DNA of 64,000 nucleotides from the NCBI GenBank assembly GCA_021324435.1, contig JAJPIZ010000008.1:1-64000 (forward strand). Reading direction: 5' to 3'. Positions 24,215 through 31,900 of the stretch are shown here, in pieces (position 1 is the stretch's first letter; every line of letters begins with the position of its first letter). Under the pieces are notes generated by a model that saw only the letters and a program-made list of their open reading frames with translations, was not told where the DNA came from and did not search any database. The position numbers and the translations under genes are program-made. Origin of the DNA: Anaerolineae bacterium. GTDB taxonomy: Bacteria; Chloroflexota; Anaerolineae; Anaerolineales; Villigracilaceae.

Positions 24215-25168
24215 ATGAAATGTCGTAAATGCGGAGCGAAGGCCTCGGTCAACATGCGCCAGCACAGACTGGCCTTGTGCAAGGAACACTATCTCGAATG
24301 GGTTCCGGAGCAGACCGAGCGCTTTATCAAAAAATATCAGATGTTCGACCGCGGCGACAAAATCCTCGTTGCGATTTCGGGCGGCAAGGATTCGCTGTCG
24401 CTGTGGGACATTCTCGTGCGTCTCGGCTATCAGGCCGATGGACTTTACATCGGTCTCGGCATTGATGGAGGGATTAACTATTCGTCTGAGTCGCATCGTC
24501 TCACCGAAAAGTTTGCGAACGAAAACAATCTCAAACTTCATGTTGTTGATGTTGAGAACGAATACGGTCAGCCCATTCCGATGCTGTCCGAGATCAGTCA
24601 CCGCGGACACGGCAAACCGTGCGCGGTGTGCGGGTTGACCAAGCGCCACGTGATGAATCGCATCGCGCGTGATCTTGGCTACGATGTGCTTGCCACCGGT
24701 CACAACCTTGACGATGAAGCCGCGGTCCTTTTTGGAAACACGCTTCAATGGTCCAGTGAATTTCTGTTGAGGCAGGGTCCGGTTCTCCCCTCGACCGAGG
24801 GCCTGGCGCGCAAGGTCAAGCCGCTCTGTCGCTTCTACGAACGCGAGATGACGGCCTACGCGCTTCTGCGCGGCATCGAATATATTTATGAAGAATGTCC
24901 CTTTGCTGAAGGCTCGACTTCGATCTACTACAAAGAACTGCTTAACAAACTCGAGACGGATCGCCCCGGCTCCAAACTGACCTTTTATCTGCGTTTCCTC
25001 GAAGCCCGTCAACGCGGCGATTTATTTGCAGAGAAAGACATCAGGCAGGCGAATCTCCATCCCTGTCCCAACTGCGGACAGCCAACCTCTGCACAAGGTT
25101 TGTGTTCGTTTTGCAGGTTAATGGAAAAAGCGGAAGGTGTAGCAACGATTTCGCGGAGCGCCTTGTAG
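24215..25168 (+). CDS. ttuA: TtuA-family tRNA 2-thiolation enzyme
   Basis: 317 residues. N-terminal zinc finger CxxC (C3, C6) with C22 and H25, PP-loop SGGKDS at 55-60, the cluster-binding C136xxC139 in KPCAVCG plus C228 in EECPF, and a C-terminal zinc ribbon CPNCG...CSFC. This is the TtuA/Ncs6 architecture in which a [4Fe-4S] cluster and ATP activate the tRNA uridine for sulfur transfer from TtuB, giving 2-thiouridine (s2T54 in thermophiles). The ATG at 24215 is chosen because the Zn finger begins there; the longer frame overlaps ttuB and the repeat. Confidence 0.9.
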   Translation: MKCRKCGAKASVNMRQHRLALCKEHYLEWVPEQTERFIKKYQMFDRGDKILVAISGGKDSLSLWDILVRLGYQADGLYIGLGIDGGINYSSESHRLTEKFANENNLKLHVVDVENEYGQPIPMLSEISHRGHGKPCAVCGLTKRHVMNRIARDLGYDVLATGHNLDDEAAVLFGNTLQWSSEFLLRQGPVLPSTEGLARKVKPLCRFYEREMTAYALLRGIEYIYEECPFAEGSTSIYYKELLNKLETDRPGSKLTFYLRFLEARQRGDLFAEKDIRQANLHPCPNCGQPTSAQGLCSFCRLMEKAEGVATISRSAL

Positions 25169-25191
25169 AGTTAGTCGTTACTACTTTGTTT

Positions 25192-26469
25192 ATGAATCCA
25201 ATTGTTATTTCAAAACAAACCGCTCGGCGTTTTGTCCTCGGCAAACAAGGCTTGTGGCCGGGCCGTCGGTGGAAAGGCAAAAAGGGGACCGCCCAGGCTA
25301 TTGAAGCCTGCGAGGCCGTTCAACTTGATCCGCTCAACGTCACTGCGCGTAGCCAGGATATTGTCTTGCACAGCCGCGTGCTGGATTACAAGCCCAAATA
25401 TCTGCATGAAGTTTTATACAAAGATCGGCTTTTCTTCGATTATGGCGGGTGGCTGGCTGTCTACCCGATGCGGGAATTGCCGTATTGGCGCGTGCACATG
25501 GAGCGGCGCAGTCACGCCAAAAGCATTGACGGCTTCATGGTGCATCATGGTGAATTGCTTGAGCAGGTGCGCGCCGAATTGCGTCAGCGCGGCCCGCTGG
25601 GGAATCGCGATATGGATGGCAACGCCGTGGCAGACCATTATCGCGGGCGAAAGGATACGTCGCTCGCGTTGTATTACATGTGGATCTCCGGCGAACTGAT
25701 GATGCACCATCGCGACGGCTTCAATCGCGTCTATGATTTCCGCGAGAACATCGCTCCCAAAGAATATGATTATGTCGCAGGCGCGGAGGAAGCCGAAAAT
25801 TATTTTGCGCGCAAGATGGTGGCGTTCATGGGAATGAAACGCGAGGGAAATATGCGCGGCGAACTGCATAATTACATGCGCGAGAATTATTCGATTGCGG
25901 AGATGAAGAGTTTGCTGGAGCGGTGGAAAGAGTCTGGGATGTTCGCGCAGGTTCGAGTCGGGGAAGGACGCGAAACCTATCTCGTTTTAACGGAAGATGT
26001 CCCGGCGTTGGAGTCGCTCGAAAAAGGAAGAGTCCCCAAGGGCTGGAATCCCAAAGACACAACCACGCTGGATGAAGTCACGCTTCTTTCGTCACTGGAC
26101 ATTGTCAGCGCGCGGGGGAGAGCCAAGAAACTTTTTGATTTCGATTACAAATGGGAAGTGTATGTGCCCGCACACAAACGCCGTTGGGGATATTATGTCC
26201 TGCCGATTTTGTACGGCGACGATCTCGTGGCGCGGCTCGACCCCAAACTGGACCGCACGACGATGACGTTGGAGATCAAAGGCTTTTGGCATGAAGACGA
26301 CGCGCCGGTAAAAGACGCGGCCTTTGCCAGCGCGCTGGCGCGTGGATTGATTCGCTTCGCGGAATTTCTCGAAGCGAAGCGAATTGCAATCTCGACGATT
26401 CATCCGCCGCGCCTGCGAGCCGCGGTGAAGAAAATCTTTGCCAGGGAGTCTGAAATCATTGTAAGATAG
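25192..26469 (+). CDS. YcaQ/AlkX-like winged-helix DNA glycosylase family protein
   Basis: 425 residues, full length for the HTH_42 (DUF1006) family. The motif QLDPLNV in EACEAVQLDP matches the catalytic QxD of Escherichia coli YcaQ, a glycosylase that unhooks interstrand crosslinks. The three tandem winged-helix domains are suggested by regular alternation of helices, with YVPAHKRRWGYYVLPIL and LVARLDPKLDR in the C-terminal third as in the family. Role in crosslink or alkylation repair is inferred from family. The ATG at 25192 lies 23 bases after ttuA on the same strand. Confidence 0.85.
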   Translation: MNPIVISKQTARRFVLGKQGLWPGRRWKGKKGTAQAIEACEAVQLDPLNVTARSQDIVLHSRVLDYKPKYLHEVLYKDRLFFDYGGWLAVYPMRELPYWRVHMERRSHAKSIDGFMVHHGELLEQVRAELRQRGPLGNRDMDGNAVADHYRGRKDTSLALYYMWISGELMMHHRDGFNRVYDFRENIAPKEYDYVAGAEEAENYFARKMVAFMGMKREGNMRGELHNYMRENYSIAEMKSLLERWKESGMFAQVRVGEGRETYLVLTEDVPALESLEKGRVPKGWNPKDTTTLDEVTLLSSLDIVSARGRAKKLFDFDYKWEVYVPAHKRRWGYYVLPILYGDDLVARLDPKLDRTTMTLEIKGFWHEDDAPVKDAAFASALARGLIRFAEFLEAKRIAISTIHPPRLRAAVKKIFARESEIIVR

Positions 26470-26501
26470 CATTGGTTTTTGCTGAGGACGGAAAGGAGAA
26501 A

Positions 26502-27350
26502 ATGATGTTTGCAAACGTACGTGCTTTGTTTGACCGCTGGCGAGGCTTCTTTGGGGTCTCCGTGCTGGTCCTGCTTTTCGTGGCGGGCGTTCAGCTGTTT
26601 GTTCTTTCTGAACACACCGACGTATATTTTTCATGGGCGATCCAATTACCGTTGACTGCCGCGTTCCTCGGCGCAGGCTATTGGGCCGCGCTCTTCGCGA
26701 TTTATTTTGTCTCTCGCGACAAGACCGGAGCCAGCGCGCGTACCAGCGCTCTGCCGTCCGCGCTGGCGACGACCTTGATGAGCATCACCTCGTTTCTCTA
26801 TTTTGATAAATTCAGTTGGAACAGCCCACATGCCATCACTGTGTTCCTGACATGGGTCTGGTTCCTCGTGTATGTTTTCGGGCCGCTGTTTTTGATCGCG
26901 GCATGGATCATCCAGATGCGCAGCCCGCGCGTTGACTCATCGGAACCGCGTCCGCTTCCCGCGTGGACCCGAGGCGGGTTCTTCGTCCTCGCGGCTTTGT
27001 TTCTGCTGACGGGGATCGGACTGTTCGCGGTGCCCGACGCTGTGGTCGCGTTCTGGCCGTGGAAGATCGGCGCGTTCGCGGGTCGCGCCATCAGCGCGTG
27101 GCTGGTCGCGTACGGTTCAGCCTGCGGACTGGTGGCAAAGGAAAATGATCGCGTCGCCGGAGCGGGCACGATGTGGAGCCTGGCCGCGTTTTCAGTCTTG
27201 CAATTCATCGCGATCGCGCGCTATCCGGCCACATTGAATTGGAGCAATCCTTTCGCGTGGGTGTATGTGATTGCCCTGCTGGCCGGGCTGGTTTTCAACG
27301 CGGCCGCGCTTTGGTCCACGCGCCGCACCGCGGCTGGAGGGAATGGATAA
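26502..27350 (+). CDS. Polytopic membrane protein of unknown function
   Basis: 282 residues with about eight hydrophobic segments (near 20-42, 54-78, 90-110, 119-144, 163-184, 194-212, 220-240, 250-272). No charged motif or cofactor site that I recognise. Similar multi-helix proteins occur in Chloroflexota as conserved hypotheticals. AAGGAG followed by ATGATG fixes the start at 26502, 32 bases after the YcaQ-like gene, so they may be cotranscribed. Confidence 0.75.
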   Translation: MMFANVRALFDRWRGFFGVSVLVLLFVAGVQLFVLSEHTDVYFSWAIQLPLTAAFLGAGYWAALFAIYFVSRDKTGASARTSALPSALATTLMSITSFLYFDKFSWNSPHAITVFLTWVWFLVYVFGPLFLIAAWIIQMRSPRVDSSEPRPLPAWTRGGFFVLAALFLLTGIGLFAVPDAVVAFWPWKIGAFAGRAISAWLVAYGSACGLVAKENDRVAGAGTMWSLAAFSVLQFIAIARYPATLNWSNPFAWVYVIALLAGLVFNAAALWSTRRTAAGGNG

Positions 27351-27366
27351 GCTAAAAAATCCTCTT

Positions 27367-27427
27367 GTCACAGAGATCACTGAGTTCATCGAGAAGATAA
27401 AAAGAAAATCTCTGCGTTCTCTGTGAC
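27367..27427. repeat. Dispersed inverted repeat, family D
   Basis: GTCACAGAGA and TCTCTGTGAC are exact inverted partners around a 41-base A-rich loop. Related 'CACAAAG / CTTTGTG' elements lie at 40276-40356 and 57872-57934. It borders the promoter region of the queF riboswitch. Confidence 0.65.
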
Positions 27428-27441
27428 TGGATAAGTCATCC

Positions 27442-27450
27442 TGATAAAAT
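27442..27450 (+). promoter_or_regulatory. Putative extended -10 promoter for queF
   Basis: TGATAAAAT matches an extended -10 (TGnTAnnnT) and would start transcription near 27457, about ten bases before the riboswitch aptamer. No strong -35. Confidence 0.5.
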
Positions 27451-27466
27451 GGGGGACAAATTCATT

Positions 27467-27504
27467 TCGGCGGTCGCAGTTCCCGCCTCAACAAAACAAA
27501 GGAG
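27467..27504 (+). promoter_or_regulatory. preQ1-I riboswitch
   Basis: GGCGG (27469-27473) pairs with CCGCC (27483-27487), enclosing TCGCAGTTC, and is followed by a tail TCAACAAAACAAAGG that contains the queF Shine-Dalgarno. From memory, GGTCGCAGT and AACAAAACAA are shared with the well-studied Thermoanaerobacter tengcongensis preQ1-I aptamer, whose H-type pseudoknot also buries the ribosome site. It sits five bases before the queF ATG, so preQ1 binding should block translation of queF and its coupled transporter gene. Confidence 0.93.
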
Positions 27505-27509
27505 CATGA

Positions 27510-27932
27510 ATGACAACCCCCTCTGATTTGAAAGACCTGAGCCTGCTTGGGCGCAAAGCCGCGCCGAGCAAGAAACTGGAGGCCTTTCCCAATCACAACC
27601 CCGGGCGTTACTACAAAGTGACTCTCGAAACCAGCGAGTTCACTTGTCTGTGTCCCGCCACGGGTCAGCCGGATTTCGCGACGATCAAAGTGGATTACGT
27701 GCCGGATAAAAAAGTGGTCGAGTCGAAATCGTTCAAGTTGTATTTGTGGTCGTATCGAAATGAAGGCGTCTTTCACGAGCATGTCGTCAACACGATCATG
27801 GATGATTTGGTCAAGGCGCTGAATCCGCATTACATCAAAGTGACCGGCGCGTTCAATGTGCGCGGCGGCATTGGTATCACGGTCGAAGCGGAAAAGGTCA
27901 GGACCGCCGCGGCCAAGCGAGCGATCGCATGA
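27510..27932 (+). CDS. queF: preQ0 reductase QueF (NADPH-dependent 7-cyano-7-deazaguanine reductase)
   Basis: 140 residues, the short unimodular (YkvM-type) form. The QueF signature is intact: EFTCLCPATGQPDFA with the thioimide-forming Cys48 and Asp55, then the ESKSFKLYLWSYRNEG substrate-binding stretch with its conserved Glu. It reduces preQ0 to preQ1 in queuosine synthesis. AAAGGAG within the riboswitch tail is its ribosome site. The stop overlaps the transporter start (ATGA). Confidence 0.97.
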   Translation: MTTPSDLKDLSLLGRKAAPSKKLEAFPNHNPGRYYKVTLETSEFTCLCPATGQPDFATIKVDYVPDKKVVESKSFKLYLWSYRNEGVFHEHVVNTIMDDLVKALNPHYIKVTGAFNVRGGIGITVEAEKVRTAAAKRAIA

Positions 27933-28633
27933 AGACTCCAACGCGCAGTTATCGCTGGTTTCCGTTTGTGACGGCTTTGTTCGTCACCACGCTGGTCGTC
28001 TCGAACATCATCGCCGTCAAACTGGTGAATCTGTTCGGCTTGTTCGTTCCGGCGGCAGTGATTCTCTTCCCGGTGGCTTACATCTTCGGCGACGTGCTGA
28101 CCGAAGTCTATGGATACGCCCGCGCCCGCCAGGTGATTTGGACCGGCTTCTTCTGCAACCTCGTCGCGGTCATTGCGATTTGGATCAGCGGAGGCTTGCA
28201 ACCCGCTCCTTTCTGGGCTGTGAGCGGATTCGCGACCCCCGAAAGCGCGCAACAGGCATACCAGGCCATCCTCGGATTCACGCCGCGACTCTTGGCGGCT
28301 TCGTTCATCGCCTATTTGATCGGCGAGTTTCTTAATTCGTTCGTGTTGGCGAAACTCAAGATCAAAACGGCTGGACGATTTTTATGGCTTCGGACGATTT
28401 CCTCCACCATCGTCGGCGAGGGCGCGGACTCGGCGGTCTTCATCACGCTGGCCTTCGCGGGCATCATCCCCGCCGGTGGATTGATTCAAGCCATCCTCTC
28501 GCAGTGGTTTTTGAAAACTGCCTACGAAACGCTGGCCACACCATTGACCTATCTCGTCGTCAACGCGTTGAAGAAAGCCGAAAGCGAAGACTTCTACGAC
28601 AAAGAGACAGACTTCAATCCATTTACCGCGTGA
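27929..28633 (+). CDS. Queuosine precursor transporter (YhhQ/VUT family)
   Basis: 234 residues with six membrane helices. Family motifs: SNIIAVKLVNLFG in helix 1, FPVAYIFGDVLTEVYGY (helix 2-3) and RTISSTIVGEGADSAVFI. These ECF-S-related proteins import preQ0, preQ1 or related deazapurines. The ATGA overlap with queF and the upstream preQ1 riboswitch strongly support precursor salvage. It ends at an intrinsic terminator. Confidence 0.93.
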   Translation: MKTPTRSYRWFPFVTALFVTTLVVSNIIAVKLVNLFGLFVPAAVILFPVAYIFGDVLTEVYGYARARQVIWTGFFCNLVAVIAIWISGGLQPAPFWAVSGFATPESAQQAYQAILGFTPRLLAASFIAYLIGEFLNSFVLAKLKIKTAGRFLWLRTISSTIVGEGADSAVFITLAFAGIIPAGGLIQAILSQWFLKTAYETLATPLTYLVVNALKKAESEDFYDKETDFNPFTA

Positions 28634-28652
28634 GAACGAAGTTCAATCAAAG

Positions 28653-28681
28653 AAAAAGGCTGGAGTTACTCCAGTCTTTTT
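28653..28681 (+). terminator. Intrinsic terminator after the queF operon
   Basis: AAAAAGGCTGGAG and CTCCAGTCTTTTT pair around a 3-base loop, with T-run on the plus strand; also able to act on the minus strand. Confidence 0.88.
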
Positions 28682-28739
28682 GTTATCCCTTATGTTCGTT
28701 GTCCATCTGCGATTTCCAATGTGCTCAATCTGGTTGGTT

Positions 28740-28868
28740 GCCTAACGGTTTGCGTTAGTGGTTGGCGGGCGGGCTTGGATAATGCCTGAGAGCAGGAAAA
28801 ACCCGAAGCCAGAAAAATGCTTGAAAATCGCGCAGAATCCCGCCAATCCACTGCACGCTTTGTTGGGC
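28740..28868 (-). other. attC-like integron recombination site
   Basis: Read on the minus strand it begins GCCCAAC (fits RYYYAAC) and ends GTTAGGC (fits GTTRRRY), 129 bp apart. The arms pair over about 30 positions with unpaired bases, giving the long imperfect hairpin typical of attC sites. It lies directly downstream of the PIN-domain gene on the minus strand, the normal place of attC in a gene cassette. No integrase gene is in the window. Confidence 0.75.
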
Positions 28869-28889
28869 TGCTTTTGTCAATTTGCGCTA

Positions 28890-30230
28890 TCATTTTTGAA
28901 TGATAATGTGTAAATTGCCAGTGACTTCGTGAGGAATGTTTGCGGCTAAAATCCGATAATCAATAGTAAAGGATTTTGCGCTTTCAAAACTATCGAAAAT
29001 AACAAACAGTGGGTCAAGAAGCACTTGTAAATTATGTTTTATTTTTTGAACATGAACATGAACTTCATAACTATTAACTCGTTTGATGCTTGGGCTTGAT
29101 ACATTTTGCGGCAGTCTTGGGGAAACATCAGGCGGATTAAAAAACACAGAAGATGGAACCATTCGATTGTAATTCATGGAATTTGCAAGTCGCTGCATTT
29201 CTGTCATTGGTTCTTGGGGAGGTGTAGGAGGTTCAGGTGGATTTGGTAATTCGTCTTCTTCTAAGAGTTGAAATCCATCGGGAAAATGCATGTAAATATC
29301 TATATCTTCGGCTGGCGTAGTGCCATCGTTTGCTAATGCAATGTCCACTCTAAAAGTTCTTCTTTTTAGATTATCGAATTCCAATCTTCTTGCAATAAAA
29401 CTGGTGTATGCAGGAATATATTTTTCAACTTCGTTATTGTATCTTTCGATTTCTTCCTGGGGTATCATGTTCATTACCGACATTGCTGCTATCATAGATG
29501 CCCTTTCTAGAGCATTTGCAGGTAAGTCGGCTTTCTTGCTTGCTCCATCTTTCTGCCTTTTGGGAAACTTATTTTTTATCTCGGCGACTTTTGCTTCAAT
29601 CTCGGATTTGCTCAATGAAGTAGGAGGATGCAACTTAATTGACGCATGTTGCTTCCCATCTTCATACACCAAAGAAAGGGTTGGGGTACGAGAATTTAAC
29701 TCTCGAATTTGTTGTTCAAGTTGTTTGACTTTATTTTCATTTGGGTCTGGTTCATCAGGGATTCTAAAATTGTCGGGCATTTTCTGCGTATTAATACCCT
29801 GTCTGCCTGCTTTTGCAACTAGCGCAAGACCCAAATCGGATGTTACAAGAACCAGATGTTGTTCTGGTGCTTCTTGCTTATTCAAAAGAATGCTGGCTAT
29901 TAGTTGGTCATCTTGAATATTGAAATTTAATTGATGAGCCGCAAAATCAATTGTGGAATCTCGGTCTTCAAAGAAAACAAATACACCTTCTGCTATTTTT
30001 GCTGTTTTACCAGTATCTAAAAGCCCTGAAAGTTTCTTGATGGTTTCGCTTGCCCTTTTCTTTACTTGAACACGGGAATGAGAGTCTTTATGGTTGTTTA
30101 ACTCGCGAAGAGTAATAGGCGGAATAACAATGGTTACAGATTCCGCTTTTACGATTTCCAGCCAATTTATTTGGGTAAATGGCTGATAATGAAGAAATAT
30201 ATTTGTGTCGAGGTAAATGATTTTATTCAT
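28890..30230 (-). CDS. PIN-domain protein with long unknown C-terminal region, in an integron-type cassette
   Basis: 446 residues. The N-terminal PIN nuclease-like domain (1-150) has the acidic residues D8 (YLDTNIF), E43 (TLRELN), D107/D108 and D132 (VTSDLGLA), so metal-dependent RNase activity is plausible. A charged, partly coiled-coil linker (about 165-230) follows, then a C-terminal region (about 255-446) of mixed strands with a Pro-rich loop that I do not recognise. No antitoxin-like gene is adjacent. It is AT-richer than its neighbours and flanked by attC-type sequences, suggesting it moved as a cassette. A defence or toxin role is inference. Confidence 0.78.
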   Translation of the reverse strand: MNKIIYLDTNIFLHYQPFTQINWLEIVKAESVTIVIPPITLRELNNHKDSHSRVQVKKRASETIKKLSGLLDTGKTAKIAEGVFVFFEDRDSTIDFAAHQLNFNIQDDQLIASILLNKQEAPEQHLVLVTSDLGLALVAKAGRQGINTQKMPDNFRIPDEPDPNENKVKQLEQQIRELNSRTPTLSLVYEDGKQHASIKLHPPTSLSKSEIEAKVAEIKNKFPKRQKDGASKKADLPANALERASMIAAMSVMNMIPQEEIERYNNEVEKYIPAYTSFIARRLEFDNLKRRTFRVDIALANDGTTPAEDIDIYMHFPDGFQLLEEDELPNPPEPPTPPQEPMTEMQRLANSMNYNRMVPSSVFFNPPDVSPRLPQNVSSPSIKRVNSYEVHVHVQKIKHNLQVLLDPLFVIFDSFESAKSFTIDYRILAANIPHEVTGNLHIIIQK

Positions 30231-30259
30231 TTGTTACTTACTTCTTCATCCAACCAGCA

Positions 30260-30296
30260 GCCCAACGGTGTCTTATGCGGAATCATTCCGCATAAC
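30260..30296 (-). other. Upstream cassette boundary: GTTGGGC core with adjoining palindrome
   Basis: On the minus strand a palindrome (TTATGCGGAATG and ATTCCGCATAA) is followed by ACACC and GTTGGGC, a match to the integron core GTTRRRY, 30 bases before the PIN gene start. I could not find a matching RYYYAAC partner further upstream, so this is at best a half or degenerate site (attI- or attC-like). Confidence 0.45.
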
Positions 30297-30412
30297 ATCT
30301 TATATATAAATTATACGCTCTCAGTCCTCGATGGGCAACAGGTAAAAACATAACCCCCGCTGTTCGCCCCTCCGCCGGCGCGGCACCTTCCCGAAATCAT
30401 CCCCGCCTATGT

Positions 30413-30445
30413 CCTCCCCCAAATACCTTTGGTATTTGGGGGAGG
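30413..30445. repeat. Perfect 15-bp hairpin downstream of glnA, family C-like
   Basis: CCTCCCCCAAATACC and GGTATTTGGGGGAGG are exact inverted partners with a 3-base loop. It lies 50 bases after the glnA stop on the minus strand and could stop transcription or stabilise the mRNA. It has no T-run and resembles the CCCTCTCCC/GGGAGAGGG repeat family. Confidence 0.7.
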
Positions 30446-30497
30446 TGTCCGCTATGCGGACGGAGGGTCCTGCTAACGGCTGATTGCTAACCGCTGA

Positions 30498-31835
30498 CTA
30501 CGCCGTCTCCAAATATCTCTCGATCTCGTAATCGCTGACGCGCATGCGGAAGTCGTCCCATTCCTGCCACTTGGCATTGACGAAGGCCTCGTAGGTGGTC
30601 GCGCCCAGCGCGGACTTGACCACTTCATCTTTGGAAAGTTCCGTCAACGCTTCGGCCAGCGAACCGGGCAATTCCTTGACGCCCAGTTTCTGGCGTTCCT
30701 CTGCATCCAAATGATACAGGTTGATATTGTTGAGCGGCTTGGGCGCTTCCAGGTTCTTTTCAATTCCATCCAGCGCGGCAGCCAGCATGACCGTGAAGGC
30801 CAGGTACGGATTCGAGGATGGATCGGGGAAGCGCAGTTCAGCGCGCACAGCCTTGTCGCGGCCTTCGGTGTAGCGCGGAATGCGGATCAACGCCGAGCGA
30901 TTCTGTTGCGCCCAACCGATGTACACCGGCGCTTCGTATCCGGGCACGAGGCGTTTGTATGAGTTGACGGTTGGAGCCACGACCGCGGCCAGTGCGCGCG
31001 CGTGCGCCAGTTGTCCCGCGATGAACGAGTACGCCGTCTTCGAAAGATGGACTTCGTCCTTCGCGTCGAAGAACACGTTCCTGCCGCTCTTATCGGATAA
31101 TGACTGATGGCAGTGCATCCCCGAGCCGTTGATGCCAAAGACCGGCTTGGGCATGAACGAAGCGGTCAATCCATGTTGCGCGGCGATGGCCTTGACCGTG
31201 TACTTCAACGTCAAAACATTGTCGGCGGTCTTGAGCGCGTTCGCAAAGCGGAAGTCAATTTCATGCTGGCCGAGCGCCACTTCATGATGCCCCACTTCCA
31301 CTTCGAGGCCCATGCTATCGAGTGCGTCCATCAGCGCGGTGCGCACAACGACCGCTTCGTCGAAGGATGAAAAATCAAAATAACCGCCGCTGTCGTGCGG
31401 CACGGGATGAACGCCATTGCCATTCGGCCCTTTGAACAGGAAGAACTCCGGCTCCGGCCCGACGTTGTAGATCCAGCCGCGCGATTCCAATTTGGCGAGC
31501 TGACGCTTCAAGGTCCCGCGCGGATCGCCTTCAAATGGATCGCCTTTCGGTGTGAAGATGTCGCAGAAGATTCGAGCGCGGCGCGACTCTGGCGAACTCC
31601 ACGGCAGGACCGCGTACGTGTCAGGATCGAGCCGCAACAACATGTCGCTTTCCTGAATGCGCGCGAAACCTTCCACCGATGAGCCGTCGAACCACACGCC
31701 GTCATCCAGCGCGCCTTGCAGGCCGCCCACCGGCATGTCCACGCTCTTCACAGCCCCGGTCACATCCGAGAACTGCAGAGAGATGAACTTGACGTTGTCT
31801 TCTTTGACACGTGCAATTAAATCTTTTCCGTCCAT
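30498..31835 (-). CDS. glnA: Type I glutamine synthetase
   Basis: 445 residues, the length of the GSI-alpha form (Firmicutes/Thermotoga type, without the adenylylated-loop insert). Signatures: DGSSVEGFARIQESDM (near the N terminus), the metal-ligand EVGHHEVALGQHEIDF segment, the ATP-site KPVFGINGSGMHCHQSL and the substrate-site NRSALIRIPRY. It makes glutamine from glutamate, ammonia and ATP. AAGGAGAG lies upstream of the ATG. No nearby glnR-type regulator. A hairpin at 30413 lies downstream. Confidence 0.97.
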   Translation of the reverse strand: MDGKDLIARVKEDNVKFISLQFSDVTGAVKSVDMPVGGLQGALDDGVWFDGSSVEGFARIQESDMLLRLDPDTYAVLPWSSPESRRARIFCDIFTPKGDPFEGDPRGTLKRQLAKLESRGWIYNVGPEPEFFLFKGPNGNGVHPVPHDSGGYFDFSSFDEAVVVRTALMDALDSMGLEVEVGHHEVALGQHEIDFRFANALKTADNVLTLKYTVKAIAAQHGLTASFMPKPVFGINGSGMHCHQSLSDKSGRNVFFDAKDEVHLSKTAYSFIAGQLAHARALAAVVAPTVNSYKRLVPGYEAPVYIGWAQQNRSALIRIPRYTEGRDKAVRAELRFPDPSSNPYLAFTVMLAAALDGIEKNLEAPKPLNNINLYHLDAEERQKLGVKELPGSLAEALTELSKDEVVKSALGATTYEAFVNAKWQEWDDFRMRVSDYEIERYLETA

Positions 31836-31900
31836 TGCTTCTCTCCTTTTATGATTTTGATTTTTCCAACTGCGTCCGTCACGCAGACAGTGGACTCCGT

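Noticed and set aside
30260-30296. Complete second attC site upstream of the PIN gene
   Set aside because: Only one core (GTTGGGC) is present; no RYYYAAC partner was found, so it is listed only as a half or degenerate boundary.
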